This document shows, in pieces, positions 34,623 through 43,805 of a DNA stretch of 64,000 bases. Under the pieces are notes generated by a model that did not search any database, was not told the origin of the DNA, and saw nothing but the letters and a program-made list of their open reading frames with translations. The position numbers and the translations under genes were made by a program. Positions within the stretch are counted from its first letter, which is position 1. Each line of letters begins with the position of its first letter. The DNA is from Candidatus Poseidonia sp. Lineage in GTDB: Archaea; Thermoplasmatota; Poseidoniia; Poseidoniales; Poseidoniaceae. The stretch spans positions 62,001 through 126,000 of the forward strand of contig JAURAI010000002.1 in NCBI GenBank assembly GCA_030829545.1, read 5' to 3'.

Positions 34623-35240
34623 ATGCTAGCCGACGGCAAGGAAGATGAAAGGGGACGCTTTGGATTGACCATGCCTCGGTTGTACATCGTGGGGCGCTCA
34701 TTGAGCGACCCGTGTTTTGGAGCCATCGACGGTCTCGAACTCACACGTCAACCCGATGGATGTGATGCTGCTGTTGTCTTTACCGACGGGGAAGGGGGAA
34801 GTGACCTCTCTACCCTCACGAACTCGGTGGAACGAATGCATGCTGCGTTGGCAAGTATCAAACTTGGCAGGATTGGCCGATTGATGGTCATCACCGATTT
34901 CGGCTCATTGAACGGACGCCGTTGGAAACAAACCCAATCAACGTGGGAGTCCAATCTCGGGGTCAGCCTCGACAGCGTTGAGGGCATGGGAGTTTTGATC
35001 GTTGAAATACTTGCAAAAAGTGCTGCCTTGCAGGGTGTTGAGGTGTTCGTGCTGCGACAAGGGAACCACAATACTGACATCCTTGGCCCTTGGATTGAGA
35101 AAACGGCCTTGCTGACCACCGCAGAATATGCTGCCATGCAGGACCCCACCATTCCTGACCTCGACGGGTGGGTGGTGATGAATCACGACCCGACTGGCGA
35201 ATTCAGGAGTGCAATTGATACCTTAGGATGGCTAACATAG
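34623..35240 (+). CDS. Hypothetical protein, possible degenerate Rossmann-fold (SDR-like)
   Basis: Not firmly recognised. From the ATG at 34671 the protein reads MPRLYIVGRS, a likely first beta strand; the ATG at 34623 adds a polar 16-residue lead. The alternation of strands and helices (AAVVFTDGEGG, RIGRLMVITDFGSLNGRRW, VLIVEILAKSAALQGVEVFVLRQGNH) resembles an extended SDR core in which a Ser-Tyr-Lys triad would be missing. There is no signal peptide and no TM. The frame can be read back to 34488 but that would lie inside the opposite-strand FMN reductase gene. Function unknown. Confidence 0.55.
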   Translation: MLADGKEDERGRFGLTMPRLYIVGRSLSDPCFGAIDGLELTRQPDGCDAAVVFTDGEGGSDLSTLTNSVERMHAALASIKLGRIGRLMVITDFGSLNGRRWKQTQSTWESNLGVSLDSVEGMGVLIVEILAKSAALQGVEVFVLRQGNHNTDILGPWIEKTALLTTAEYAAMQDPTIPDLDGWVVMNHDPTGEFRSAIDTLGWLT

Positions 35241-35276
35241 CGAGGTCTTATACAGGTTGGAGCCTGACATTTTGCC

Positions 35277-35558
35277 ATGAGTGAAGCTATGATTCTCGAC
35301 CACGCAAAAGAAGCAGGCACGGACTTTCTCATCTACACAGGAAATTTTTGCGGATATTGCAAGGCCCTGAAAAATCTGCTCAACGGGCGTGAACTTACCT
35401 TCACTGAATTCAACTTTGACGAACATCCCAGGATGCGGAGAAGCATTGTGGAAGTAACCAACCACCGTACCGTACCTGTCGTGTTTGATTTGAGGGATGG
35501 TGGACCGATATTTATCGGAGGTTTTGACGAAACAAACCGCTATCTCAAGAAAACGTGA
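35277..35558 (+). CDS. Glutaredoxin-like protein, CGYC active site
   Basis: Small thiol-disulfide oxidoreductase of 93 residues. The active site CGYC lies in FLIYTGNFCGYCKALKNLL, the cis-Pro in HRTVPVVFDL, and a Gly-Gly in FIGGFDETNRYL, where glutaredoxins have their glutathione-binding loop. TATA-like CTTATACA lies ~27 bases before the ATG, so the mRNA is probably leaderless. Its last 14 bases overlap the end of the opposite-strand esterase gene. Confidence 0.88.
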   Translation: MSEAMILDHAKEAGTDFLIYTGNFCGYCKALKNLLNGRELTFTEFNFDEHPRMRRSIVEVTNHRTVPVVFDLRDGGPIFIGGFDETNRYLKKT

Positions 35559-36168
35559 GCAACCACTCTTTCAGCGCATCGTGGTGCTCAAGTGGAATCA
35601 TGTGACCCTTTGGATGTTCGACAAGTTCTACCGCCCATCCTGCTGATTCAAACAAATGGGCTACTGCCCATCCGTCCTCAATAGGAACTCGTATGTCTTT
35701 TTCTCCGTGCATCCAGAACAAACGCTTGTTTTCGAGTTCACCCAATCGCAGACGCAATTCCATCGGGCGCACCAGACGAGTACCCATGCAAATGACACCT
35801 TGGATGCGGTCGGCAATGGGCAATTGGAGCATCTCTTGGGCCATGGCACCACCCTGTGAAAAACCACCAACGACAAGTGGTCCCATGGGCGCTTCTTGGG
35901 CGATGAGTTGTTCCAATTGTGAAAGACTTGCATCGACATCGACCAGTTCAACCCGAGAGAGGTTGAGACGTCGGGTCACATCAGCACCGAAATCTTCGTA
36001 GCGCCACCACGTGAATCCTCGTGTTGGATGTGGATAGCGGGCCTGAGGCACCAACAACGTCCACCCTTCGGGACATACCTTTTGAGCAAAAGGACGCATC
36101 ATTGAGGCGTCGCCTGTCATCCCATGCATCATGATGAGCGTTGGCATGGAATCCCTCAGAGCGTCCAC
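35545..36168 (-). CDS. Phospholipase/carboxylesterase-type alpha/beta hydrolase
   Basis: Serine hydrolase of the phospholipase/carboxylesterase (YpfH/Est) family. Nucleophile elbow GFSQGG, oxyanion region near MMHGMTGD, catalytic Asp probably in WMHGEKDIRVPIEDG, and His in HPKGHMIPLEHHDAL. At 207 residues it is a normal single-domain enzyme. The ATG at 36168 (MDALRDSMPTL) overlaps the upstream lipoprotein gene by 13 bases; the next Met at residue 8 (MPTLIMMHG) would remove the overlap and is a fair alternative. It overlaps the convergent glutaredoxin gene by 14 bases. Confidence 0.86.
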   Translation of the reverse strand: MDALRDSMPTLIMMHGMTGDASMMRPFAQKVCPEGWTLLVPQARYPHPTRGFTWWRYEDFGADVTRRLNLSRVELVDVDASLSQLEQLIAQEAPMGPLVVGGFSQGGAMAQEMLQLPIADRIQGVICMGTRLVRPMELRLRLGELENKRLFWMHGEKDIRVPIEDGWAVAHLFESAGWAVELVEHPKGHMIPLEHHDALKEWLLTFS

Positions 36169-37127
36169 TGAGATACAATTCCACCAGCGACCTTGAAGTG
36201 AAGAAGTGATGACTGACCACGTAATGTCACCGTGAGAGAGTAATCACCCGACAAGGAAGGAATGGTTCCAATAGCACCTTTCTCACTCGCACCTGAGCCC
36301 CATGCACGGGTCAACGGAGATGCCCCTTGGTGGTCCTTCATGCTCAATGTACCCGAACCTCCTCCGGCAATGTTGATGTCGATGTACCATACAAGCACGT
36401 CCCAGTCTTCTCCATCGGGATGTCCGCTGTCAAGGAAGGTATCATAGATGTCGTTCTCGTTTTCTTCATAGATGCTATCGAGAAGGTCACGAGCCTGGTA
36501 GAAATAGACATCCCCTTCGTAATTCGATTTCGTTTGCGTTAATTCCATTCGAAGTTGTTCGACTCCTTCATCATCCGTCCAAACAAGGGAGTCGAGGAAG
36601 CCGTTTCGGCCACTGAAGGCGTAGGTCAGGCGGTGGCCGTCTGAGGAATCAGCAGTTACATCAGCCACGCCGTTGTAGATCGAAGCGGTCGAAGCCGACC
36701 ATGATTGTCCAAAGAGCGTGAATTGCCAGGTATCGCCTTCTTGCCACGGGAACTTGAACACAGCTTGTGCCTCACCTTGCTCGTAAACCGAGAGGCCGTC
36801 GATGGTCACGCGTCCCAAGAAGGGGTTGTGGTTGATGACGGCGTGGCGTTGGGCCTCACGTTCGCTTGAGATGCCGAGTCGGTAGAGGCCACTATCGTTA
36901 TCGATGTCAGCGACGACCAAGCGAGCGCTGTCTTCACCAAACTGGGGTGTCACAAAGGTGTAGAGCCACTGGTCACCGATGGTCCAAGAGGGAAGCACCA
37001 ACTCGTCTTCGGTCGTATCGCCCATTGAATTGCTCGATACGGAAGGGCCCTCAATACATCCTGCGAGGCTCAGTGAGAGCATCAACAGTACCAGCATCAA
37101 GGCGCCACGCATGGCCAACCGTAGCAT
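36156..37127 (-). CDS. Hypothetical lipoprotein, 323 aa
   Basis: Signal peptide with a lipobox: a hydrophobic run (ALMLVLLMLSLSL) and then LAGC, so the mature protein is probably lipid-anchored through the Cys near residue 23. The mature part is beta-rich and acidic, with repeated Trp/Asp turns (PSWTIGDQWLYTFV, FPWQEGDTWQFTL, SWSASTASIYNGVADV), and ends in an Ig-like segment (GDYSLTVTLRGQSSLLHF). No family was recognised. It precedes the esterase gene on the same strand with overlapping ends. Start: ATG 37127. Confidence 0.72.
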   Translation of the reverse strand: MLRLAMRGALMLVLLMLSLSLAGCIEGPSVSSNSMGDTTEDELVLPSWTIGDQWLYTFVTPQFGEDSARLVVADIDNDSGLYRLGISSEREAQRHAVINHNPFLGRVTIDGLSVYEQGEAQAVFKFPWQEGDTWQFTLFGQSWSASTASIYNGVADVTADSSDGHRLTYAFSGRNGFLDSLVWTDDEGVEQLRMELTQTKSNYEGDVYFYQARDLLDSIYEENENDIYDTFLDSGHPDGEDWDVLVWYIDINIAGGGSGTLSMKDHQGASPLTRAWGSGASEKGAIGTIPSLSGDYSLTVTLRGQSSLLHFKVAGGIVSQWTL

Positions 37128-37161
37128 GAGGCCTTCAAGAGGCTAACGCTCATCACGTGCT

Positions 37162-39252
37162 TCAAAGAAGACCGGTCTTACTGAGGAATCCGTCGGCTCC
37201 AGCAAGTACTACTGCAACGATGGACATCAATTTGATGAGGATGTTCAGGGAAGGGCCAGAAGTGTCCTTGAAGGGGTCGCCGATGGTGTCGCCAATGACG
37301 GCAGCATCGTGAGCAGCATCGCCCTTCTTCGCCCCTTCAATGTGGCCTTGCTCAATGGCTTTCTTGGCGTTGTCCCAAGCACCACCAGCATTGGCCATGA
37401 AGAGGGCCATGAGGACACCGGTGACGAGGGAACCTGCAAGCAGGCCACCCAATGCGTCCCAACCGAGGGCATAACCGACGATGACCGGGGCAAGAACGGC
37501 AACAAGGCCGGGTCCAACCATTTCACGTAGAGCAGCCTTGGTTGAGATATCAACACAGGTTTGGGAGTCGGGCTTCACGCCTTCCTTACCTTCCAAGAGG
37601 CCAGGGATTTCCTTGAATTGGCGTCGGATTTCGATCACCATTTCACCAGCAGCCTTGCCCACTGAAGTCATGGTCATGGCAGCGACAACAAAGGGAAGCC
37701 CACCGCCGATGAGAAGGCCGATGACAACCATTGGGTTGTTGAGGCTCAAGTCGAGCGTATCTGTTCCTGTGTTCAAAGCAGCGGTGTAAGCTGCAAAGAG
37801 GGCGAGACCAGTGAGTGCGGCTGAGCCAATTGCGAAGCCCTTTCCGACTGCTGCGGTCGTGTTACCAATGGAATCAAGTTCGTCGGTAATGGCGCGCACA
37901 TCGTCGCCCAAACCGCTCATCTCAGCAATACCGCCAGCGTTGTCTGCCACAGGACCGTATGCATCAACGGTCATGGTCACACCAACGGTAGCAAGCATGC
38001 CCATAGCAGCCATTGCAATGCAGTAGAGACCGTACTCTTCTCCACCAAATTCATTCGCCCCGAGAATACCGAGAGCAATGAGACAGACGGGAATGAAGGT
38101 GGACATCATACCAACCGAAAGACCTGCGATAGCGTTGGTTGCGGGTCCTGTTTTGGACATTTCTCCGATGTGAGGAATGGCCTTTGTCTTGATACCAAAG
38201 ACCGGCTCAATACCGGTGTAATATTCGGTCACAAGACCAATGAGAATTCCAATGATACTTCCGAGGACAACCGAGTGCATAACACCCAATTCAACACTGA
38301 TAAGTTCTAGATTAATGGCGAGGTAACCGCCGGCCCAAAACAGAGCAGCAGCGATGAAGGTCGTGTTGCGTAGAGCCGCAGCGGGGTCGCTACCGTTCTT
38401 GAGGAAGGTCATGGAGAACACACCGATGATGGATGCGATGTATCCGATGAGGCCAAGCATGATCGGCATCAGGATATAATCCGGGGCGACTGTGCTGTCA
38501 AAACCATTGGCAATGACCATAGCTGCAATGATGGAACCGACAAAGGATTCGAAGATGTCCGCGCCCATACCTGCGACGTCCCCAACGTTATCACCGACGT
38601 TATCAGCGATGACACCGGGATTGCGTGGGTCGTCTTCTGGAATTCCTGCCTCGACCTTACCGACGAGGTCAGCACCAACGTCAGCAGCCTTCGTGTAGAT
38701 ACCTCCACCCACACGAGCAAAGAGAGCAATAGATGAAGCACCCATACCGAATCCTGCAGCCGCACTCACCGGGTTGAGGGCGCCGTCGGTTGTTTCACCT
38801 GCACCCAACCAGAAAGCGATGAGAGAGATTCCGAGCAAACCAAGTCCACCAACGGAAAGGCCCATGACTGCACCACCGTTGTAGGAAACAGCGAGTGCAC
38901 CGGCTTGACCGTCAGACTTGGCAGCCATAGCGGTACGACCGTTAGCCGAGGTTGCAGCACGCATGCCTGAGAATCCTGCAAGGACCGATGCGATAGCACC
39001 GGCGAAGAAGGCGATTGATGTATCGACATCGTTGATGAAGGCCAACACAGCCCCGACCACGATGACAAAGACAGAGAGGACTCTGTATTCTGCAAAGAGG
39101 AAGGCCATGGCCCCGTCTTGAATTTCTTGTGTGATATCTGCCACCGTTTCGTTGTCAATCTTCACTTTGTTTACTTGTTGATACAGTACAAAAGCAATCA
39201 CAAGTCCAGCAAGGCCTGCGCCCGCAGCAATTATTGGTATATTTTCCATCAT
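37162..39252 (-). CDS. hppA: Membrane-bound pyrophosphatase, probably K+-dependent
   Basis: Pyrophosphate-energised H+ or Na+ pump with ~16 TMs; 696 residues, the normal size. The PPi-binding signature is intact ([42 protein letters not shown]), as is the C-terminal copy ([19 protein letters not shown]). In the stretch [16 protein letters not shown] the position that carries Lys in K+-independent enzymes is Ala, which fits the K+-dependent class. Whether it pumps H+ or Na+ was not resolved by eye. Starts at 39252 and 39249 are consecutive ATGs; AGGTG lies a few bases upstream. Confidence 0.95.
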   Translation of the reverse strand: MMENIPIIAAGAGLAGLVIAFVLYQQVNKVKIDNETVADITQEIQDGAMAFLFAEYRVLSVFVIVVGAVLAFINDVDTSIAFFAGAIASVLAGFSGMRAATSANGRTAMAAKSDGQAGALAVSYNGGAVMGLSVGGLGLLGISLIAFWLGAGETTDGALNPVSAAAGFGMGASSIALFARVGGGIYTKAADVGADLVGKVEAGIPEDDPRNPGVIADNVGDNVGDVAGMGADIFESFVGSIIAAMVIANGFDSTVAPDYILMPIMLGLIGYIASIIGVFSMTFLKNGSDPAAALRNTTFIAAALFWAGGYLAINLELISVELGVMHSVVLGSIIGILIGLVTEYYTGIEPVFGIKTKAIPHIGEMSKTGPATNAIAGLSVGMMSTFIPVCLIALGILGANEFGGEEYGLYCIAMAAMGMLATVGVTMTVDAYGPVADNAGGIAEMSGLGDDVRAITDELDSIGNTTAAVGKGFAIGSAALTGLALFAAYTAALNTGTDTLDLSLNNPMVVIGLLIGGGLPFVVAAMTMTSVGKAAGEMVIEIRRQFKEIPGLLEGKEGVKPDSQTCVDISTKAALREMVGPGLVAVLAPVIVGYALGWDALGGLLAGSLVTGVLMALFMANAGGAWDNAKKAIEQGHIEGAKKGDAAHDAAVIGDTIGDPFKDTSGPSLNILIKLMSIVAVVLAGADGFLSKTGLL

Positions 39253-39406
39253 AAGTTACACCTACTGGCTTGGCGACCTGCGAGGCATTCATAAGCCGTT
39301 CCCCCGTTAATTCCGTCTCAAAGGCAGTTTCCATACTCCAATTTTATCACCGAAGTCGGAAGAAATCAATGATTTGATGAGGCAATCGTTGAAAGAGGAG
39401 TGACGT

Positions 39407-39745
39407 GTGGTCTGCTCCATGAGCATCAGTGCCGAGGAGATCTTGGCCGAGATCGGCCCGGTTCAAGAAATCCTTGACGAGCACGATGGCGTGGTCACGG
39501 TCATTGACACCAGCGACGGGAACATCATGCTCTCTCTCGACGGAGGTTGTACGGGTTGTTCGTCCACTCCCATGACCGCCATGCAGATTTACTACTCGCT
39601 CAAGAAATTGGAGCATGTCAGCGATGTCATCTTCGTTAACGGTGAACTTCCAGATTACATGCGCACCTTCATCGACCAAAAAATGGCAAAAGAATCCGAA
39701 CAATGCACCTCTGGTGACGATGAACCCCAAGGGGAAATCGTCTGA
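39407..39745 (+). CDS. NifU C-terminal-domain iron-sulfur scaffold protein
   Basis: Nfu-type Fe-S carrier. The conserved CXXC is in LDGGCTGCSSTPMTA and the rest of the domain is clear (EEILAEIGPVQEIL, GVVTVIDTSDGNIML, IYYSLKKLEHVSDV). An acidic ~35-residue tail follows, so the total is 112 aa. GTG 39407 lies 6 bases after GAGGAG and is taken as start; ATG 39419 (MSISAEEI) is the alternative. The stop codon is immediately followed by the stop of the opposite-strand membrane gene, with no spacer. Confidence 0.9.
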   Translation: MVCSMSISAEEILAEIGPVQEILDEHDGVVTVIDTSDGNIMLSLDGGCTGCSSTPMTAMQIYYSLKKLEHVSDVIFVNGELPDYMRTFIDQKMAKESEQCTSGDDEPQGEIV

Positions 39746-40072
39746 TCATTCCTCTTCCTTTCGTCCTATCGAGTGAGGGTTGGCACCAAAAGAGATGTTT
39801 TCTCCTTTGATGTTCATACGCGCTGAAATCGCTAAAATGATGCAAAACAAGGCCAGTGGACGAGGCAGATAACTCGACCCCCACAGCGAACCTCCCACTG
39901 AAGGCAGGAGCCACAGCACGGCGGCTGCGGACATCAAGAGAACGAAGATGACAGTTTGAGCGGTAGCCTCTGCTCGGGGCGAGCGTGAAAGTGTGGCAAT
40001 GAAGGTGAACAAAACCGCCGAAAGTGCACACAACACTTCTGCAACGACCTCGACCAAGGCTGCATCGACCAT
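39746..40072 (-). CDS. Small hypothetical membrane protein, about 108 aa
   Basis: Unrecognised. From the ATG at 40072 (MVDAALVEVVAEVLCAL) it has about three hydrophobic segments (VLCALSAVLFTFIATL, QTVIFVLLMSAAAVLWLL, LALFCIILAISARM), then a short tail ending GRKEEE. The open frame extends upstream to 40306 but that part would overlap the PolX start and reads as low-complexity. It is divergent from polX, with ~80 bases between starts. Confidence 0.55.
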   Translation of the reverse strand: MVDAALVEVVAEVLCALSAVLFTFIATLSRSPRAEATAQTVIFVLLMSAAAVLWLLPSVGGSLWGSSYLPRPLALFCIILAISARMNIKGENISFGANPHSIGRKEEE

Positions 40073-40152
40073 GAACACGCCACCATGTGGCTCTTCTTGA
40101 ACATGGGGGAAGAGGCGAACCTTTGTGTAGGGTCGTAGGCCTTCAGTTGAAT

Positions 40153-42087
40153 ATGGCAGGAGGCAGCTTTGCATTACCAAAACCAAGGCCGAAGGGCCCG
40201 CCCTATTTTTCCCGCAACCAAGTGGCCAATGTACTCCACCAAGTTGCGGTTTTGCTCGAACTTCAAGGAGCCAATGTCTTCCGTGTTCGGTCCTACCAGA
40301 ATGCAAGTCGGATGTTAGGCAGCCTCACCGAAGATCTCGGTGAATTGGTTGCTACGGGTGAAATCTTTGACATGAAAGGCATCGGCAAAGGGCTTGGTAG
40401 CGCCCTCACTCAAGCCGTCGCAGAAGGACAATGGCCCGATGACTGGGTCAATCTCCACACCTCCACTCCTCCCGGGCTCATTGAAATGTTAGGCATACCA
40501 GGACTCGGCCCGAAACGAATCAAATTGATGGCCGATGAATTGAGCGTTGATTCAGTCGCCCGCCTTAAGGAAGTTGCAGAAGCGAATGAAATCGCACCAA
40601 TGAAGGGCTTCGGAGCCAAATCTCAACAGCGGATTCTTGACGGCATTGATTTGCTATCCCGCTTCCGTGCCCGACGACGCTTGGACATTGGATTGCGCTA
40701 CGGTGAGGCATTCCAACGCAAGATTGCCGCCTTGCCCGGCGTTTACCGTGCAACCCTAGCGGGCAGTGCTCGACGTCGCAAAGACACCATTGGTGACCTT
40801 GACGTTGTTGTGGCCGTGGATGAAGCCGACCACGAAGACGTGGCGAATGCCATTCTCAACTTGGCGGGAATCGCCGACGTAAAAGGCGCAGGTGATTCGA
40901 AAATCAGCCTCATCCTCGACACGACTATTTTTGATGAGTCCTTTACTGTGGGACATATTGACCCCAATGTATTGGACGCCATTGGAGGAGATGACTACGA
41001 GCAGTTGGAAGCTGGCGGCACCATTGACGCACAGGTGCGTCTCGTCCCTCCCCACACCGAACCGTTCACGCTGGCCTACTTCACAGGCAGCAAAGAACAC
41101 AACATTGCCATGCGACAGCGAGCGATTGACCGAGGGCTACGACTCAATGAATTTGGCCTCATCCCCGAAGCGAAAGCGGGTGAACTCAAAGGAATGGATG
41201 CGGCTCAATTTTCTCTCCCAGCGGCCGACGAACAAGCCATCTATGCACATCTCGACATGGCATATGTCCCTCCTGAATTGAGAGAGGACATGGGTGAAGT
41301 CAACGCTGCTGCCAACGCTGCACTGCCTTCGCTGATCGAAACAAGCGACATCCGTGGCGCTCTGCACAACCACACCACGCTATCGGACGGGGAAGCCAGT
41401 CTCGAAGTGATGGCGGATACGGCCCGCAAAATGGGCTGGAAGTGGCTGGGTATTGCAGACCATTCCCCCACACTGAAAATTGCGAACGGTGCGAGTGCCG
41501 ATGATTTGCTGCAACAGGGTGCTACCATCAAGCAGTACAACCAGCAATGGGCCGATGATGAGGTTGATTTCCGCCTTTTCCACGGCGTAGAATCCGATAT
41601 TCTTGAAGGAGGCAAACTTGACCATCCCGATGATGTTCTCACCCAACTCGATTACGTCGTAGCGAGTGTCCACGCCATGACAAAATGGCGGGGAAGGGAT
41701 GAAGTCGACAATACTGAAGAACTCATGCGCGTCATCGACCACCCCGCCACCAACGTCCTCGGCCATCCAACCGGACGAATCCTTCAGGGACGAGAAGGGT
41801 ATGAAGTGGACCTCTTTGCAGTCCTCGAACACATGGCGGAACACAACGAAGAGGGGCGCCTCAAGGCCATTGAATTGAATGCAAGCCCCTACCGTTTGGA
41901 CCTGGATTGGCGATTGTGCAAGCATGCCAAGGGACTGGGCGTTCCCGTTGCAATCAATCCAGATGCTCATTCAGTTCGTGGATTAAGCGACATTGCTTAC
42001 GGCGTCATGACCGCCCGCAAGGGCTGGATTGAACCCCAAGACACTCTGAATTCCCTCTCAGCGGCAGACCTTGCCAACCACTTTTAG
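40153..42087 (+). CDS. polX: DNA polymerase/3'-5' exonuclease PolX
   Basis: Family-X repair polymerase fused to a PHP exonuclease. The helix-hairpin-helix 8-kDa-like domain has NVFRVRSYQNASRML and GIPGLGPKRIKLM. The polymerase site is LAGSARRRKDTIGDLDVVVAV, with metal-binding Asp-Leu-Asp. The PHP domain begins near residue 400 with LHNHTTLSDG and contains GIADHSPTL, FHGVESDILEGG, DYVVASVHAM and NPDAHSVRGL. At 644 residues it is somewhat longer than the usual ~570-580; the extra length lies between the catalytic domains. ATG 40153 chosen because the track back to 40087 adds residues with no domain character. Confidence 0.95.
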   Translation: MAGGSFALPKPRPKGPPYFSRNQVANVLHQVAVLLELQGANVFRVRSYQNASRMLGSLTEDLGELVATGEIFDMKGIGKGLGSALTQAVAEGQWPDDWVNLHTSTPPGLIEMLGIPGLGPKRIKLMADELSVDSVARLKEVAEANEIAPMKGFGAKSQQRILDGIDLLSRFRARRRLDIGLRYGEAFQRKIAALPGVYRATLAGSARRRKDTIGDLDVVVAVDEADHEDVANAILNLAGIADVKGAGDSKISLILDTTIFDESFTVGHIDPNVLDAIGGDDYEQLEAGGTIDAQVRLVPPHTEPFTLAYFTGSKEHNIAMRQRAIDRGLRLNEFGLIPEAKAGELKGMDAAQFSLPAADEQAIYAHLDMAYVPPELREDMGEVNAAANAALPSLIETSDIRGALHNHTTLSDGEASLEVMADTARKMGWKWLGIADHSPTLKIANGASADDLLQQGATIKQYNQQWADDEVDFRLFHGVESDILEGGKLDHPDDVLTQLDYVVASVHAMTKWRGRDEVDNTEELMRVIDHPATNVLGHPTGRILQGREGYEVDLFAVLEHMAEHNEEGRLKAIELNASPYRLDLDWRLCKHAKGLGVPVAINPDAHSVRGLSDIAYGVMTARKGWIEPQDTLNSLSAADLANHF

Positions 42088-42095
42088 GCACCAAG

Positions 42096-42347
42096 GTGAA
42101 AGCACACCTTCTTGACTCCCCAGCACTTGGAACAGGCATGCGCACCCTTCGTACCATCATCATGGGCAGCATGATGGTCATTCCCGGCTTGGTTTTGGCT
42201 CTCATCGTATGGTACATCAGCGGAAAGCCACAAACTGAACCTCTAGAATCACTGATTTGTAATGGCATACCCCTGCTTTCTGTCTTCTCTGGCCTCTATT
42301 TCGGATGGCAGACTGGGGAAGAATATTCAGCAACCTATGAACAGTGA
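42096..42347 (+). CDS. Small hypothetical membrane protein, 83 aa
   Basis: Two probable TMs (IIMGSMMVIPGLVLALIVWYI and CNGIPLLSVFSGLYFGW) with a short acidic C-terminus. No recognised family. GTG 42096 is 8 bases after the PolX stop; ATG 42138 (MRTLRTIIMG) is an alternative start that keeps both TMs. Position suggests co-transcription with polX, the 100-aa gene and nth. Confidence 0.5.
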   Translation: MKAHLLDSPALGTGMRTLRTIIMGSMMVIPGLVLALIVWYISGKPQTEPLESLICNGIPLLSVFSGLYFGWQTGEEYSATYEQ

Positions 42348-42358
42348 GTTGAATCGAC

Positions 42359-42661
42359 GTGCAGGTTCAACATTCCCTCAAACAATGGAATGACCTAGCG
42401 GCAACCTTCCAAGCCTTCTTTTCAACCTACGGAACTACCACAAGTTCTGATGAATCCTGCACCTTTGTTGCCGACCCGAGGAAAGTAGAAACTGCCTTCT
42501 CCATCCATCGTGATGGTCGCTTCTCTGCCTCAATGCCCCTGCATGAAGTTGATGCTCGTGTGGAAGATGTCATCTTTGGAATGGAGGAAAAGACGGTTCA
42601 ATGCAAGGGCGTCTTTGGAGAGTATACCTACCGTATCCCCCAACAACTCATCGGAGCGTGA
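42359..42661 (+). CDS. Hypothetical protein, 100 aa
   Basis: Unrecognised soluble alpha/beta protein with no TM or signal peptide. It reads QHSLKQWNDLAATFQAFF, then a predicted small beta-sheet (ETAFSIHRDGRFSASMPLHEV, KTVQCKGVFGEYTYRIP). It starts at GTG 42359, 11 bases after the preceding gene, and ends 4 bases before the nth start, so it is tightly packed in the same plus-strand set. Confidence 0.55.
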   Translation: MQVQHSLKQWNDLAATFQAFFSTYGTTTSSDESCTFVADPRKVETAFSIHRDGRFSASMPLHEVDARVEDVIFGMEEKTVQCKGVFGEYTYRIPQQLIGA

Positions 42662-42665
42662 ACCT

Positions 42666-43316
42666 GTGAAGCGATCAGAAAAAGCAGAGCGTATCGTGCA
42701 ACAACTCGAAGCATTGTATCCAGTGATTCCCATTCCGCTTGACCACAGCAACCCCTTCGAGTTACTTGTTGCCGTCCTCATGAGTGCTCAAACAACGGAT
42801 TTGAAAGTCAATCAGGTCACACCAGACCTCTTTTCAAAGGCGAGCACGCCAGAAGCAATGGCTCAACTTGACGTGGAAACCATCCTTGCAGACATCCGTC
42901 AAGTTGGGCTTGCCCCGACGAAGGCCAAGAACATCAAGCGCTTGTCCGAACTGCTCATGGAGCGACATGCTGGCGAGGTACCCGCTTCTTTTGAAGCACT
43001 TGAGGCACTTCCTGGAGTTGGTCACAAAACAGCGGGAGTCGTCATGGCTCAAGCCTTCGGCGTTCCTGCATTTCCCGTTGACACGCATATTCACCGCCTT
43101 GCTGCACGCTGGGGGCTTTCGAACGGTACAACCGTCGAACGAACTGAAAAGGACCTCAAAGCAGTGTTTCCGAAAGAAAAGTGGAATGACCTGCATTTGC
43201 AGATTATTTTCTTTGGCCGTGAATACTGTCCAGCCCGCTTTCACGACCTCACGCAGTGCCCAATTTGCTCATGGACGGCAACGAAGAAGCGAATCCGTGA
43301 AGAAATGAAACGCTGA
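42666..43316 (+). CDS. nth: Endonuclease III (DNA glycosylase/AP lyase)
   Basis: Base-excision repair enzyme for oxidised pyrimidines. 216 residues from GTG 42666; the longer frame from 42510 overlaps the preceding gene out of frame. Recognisable: LVAVLMSAQTTD, the helix-hairpin-helix LPGVGHKTAGVVMAQAFG with catalytic Lys, and VDTHIHRLAARWGL with catalytic Asp. The cluster loop is FFGREYC...QCPICSW: three cysteines spaced C-X9-C-X2-C, and no fourth Cys where the usual C-X6-C-X2-C-X5-C motif ends. The [4Fe-4S] cluster may therefore be incomplete or differently ligated. Confidence 0.93.
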   Translation: MKRSEKAERIVQQLEALYPVIPIPLDHSNPFELLVAVLMSAQTTDLKVNQVTPDLFSKASTPEAMAQLDVETILADIRQVGLAPTKAKNIKRLSELLMERHAGEVPASFEALEALPGVGHKTAGVVMAQAFGVPAFPVDTHIHRLAARWGLSNGTTVERTEKDLKAVFPKEKWNDLHLQIIFFGREYCPARFHDLTQCPICSWTATKKRIREEMKR

Positions 43317-43322
43317 TTTTCT

Positions 43323-43763
43323 TCAGAAGAGTGAGAAACTTCGGCCAACAATGCTTGTGATGAGAATCACTGCACTGAGAACGAAGGTGATGCGTAGTGC
43401 AACGTGGTGATGGTCTTCTTCGTGGGCTTCACGGATGAAACCGTAGGCAACAAGTGCTAGAGAACCCGTCTGCAGAATGGTGCTCATGGCGCCGAAGAGA
43501 GCAACTTGGCCCTGATAACTGTCAACGTCATCGAGATATTGTTGTGACTCCTTCTCATCTGTGATGTCGTAATCAGTCACATCAGGGATTGAGGATTCAA
43601 GAGGGAATTGAGAAAAGATACTAGCGAAGACCAGCAAAGCCAAACCAATCATCAGCCATTTCTGGAAAGAATACATATTTCCCTTTGTCGCAGTGACGGT
43701 CGGTGGTTGGTAAGGCGAGGGGGCCGCAGGTGGTGGCATGGGGGCTTGCATGGGGGCTTGCAT
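43323..43763 (-). CDS. Small membrane protein downstream of arlJ, 146 aa
   Basis: Unrecognised. It starts with a Pro/Gln/Ala-rich, probably cytoplasmic segment (MQAPMQAPMPPPAAPSPYQ; the coding DNA is a 12-base tandem duplication near 43739-43762) and has three probable TMs (WLMIGLALLVFASIF, FGAMSTILQTGSLALVAYGF, ALRITFVLSAVILITSIVG) separated by an acidic loop. It lies 42 bases after arlJ on the same strand and ends 6 bases before the convergent nth. It may be the last gene of the archaellum operon or independent. Confidence 0.6.
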   Translation of the reverse strand: MQAPMQAPMPPPAAPSPYQPPTVTATKGNMYSFQKWLMIGLALLVFASIFSQFPLESSIPDVTDYDITDEKESQQYLDDVDSYQGQVALFGAMSTILQTGSLALVAYGFIREAHEEDHHHVALRITFVLSAVILITSIVGRSFSLF

Positions 43764-43805
43764 GGAGGACCATGGCGAAAAAGGAGTATCAACCTTACCG
43801 ATACA

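Noticed and set aside
42510-42665. 52-residue N-terminal extension of nth
   Set aside because: Lies within the preceding 100-aa gene in another frame and adds residues unlike any endonuclease III; GTG 42666 gives the normal start.
43737-43763. 12-base tandem duplication CATGGGGGCTTG as a mobile-element or repeat signal
   Set aside because: It lies in the first codons of the 146-aa gene and only encodes the MQAPMQAP repeat; no flanking repeats or ORFs of a mobile element.
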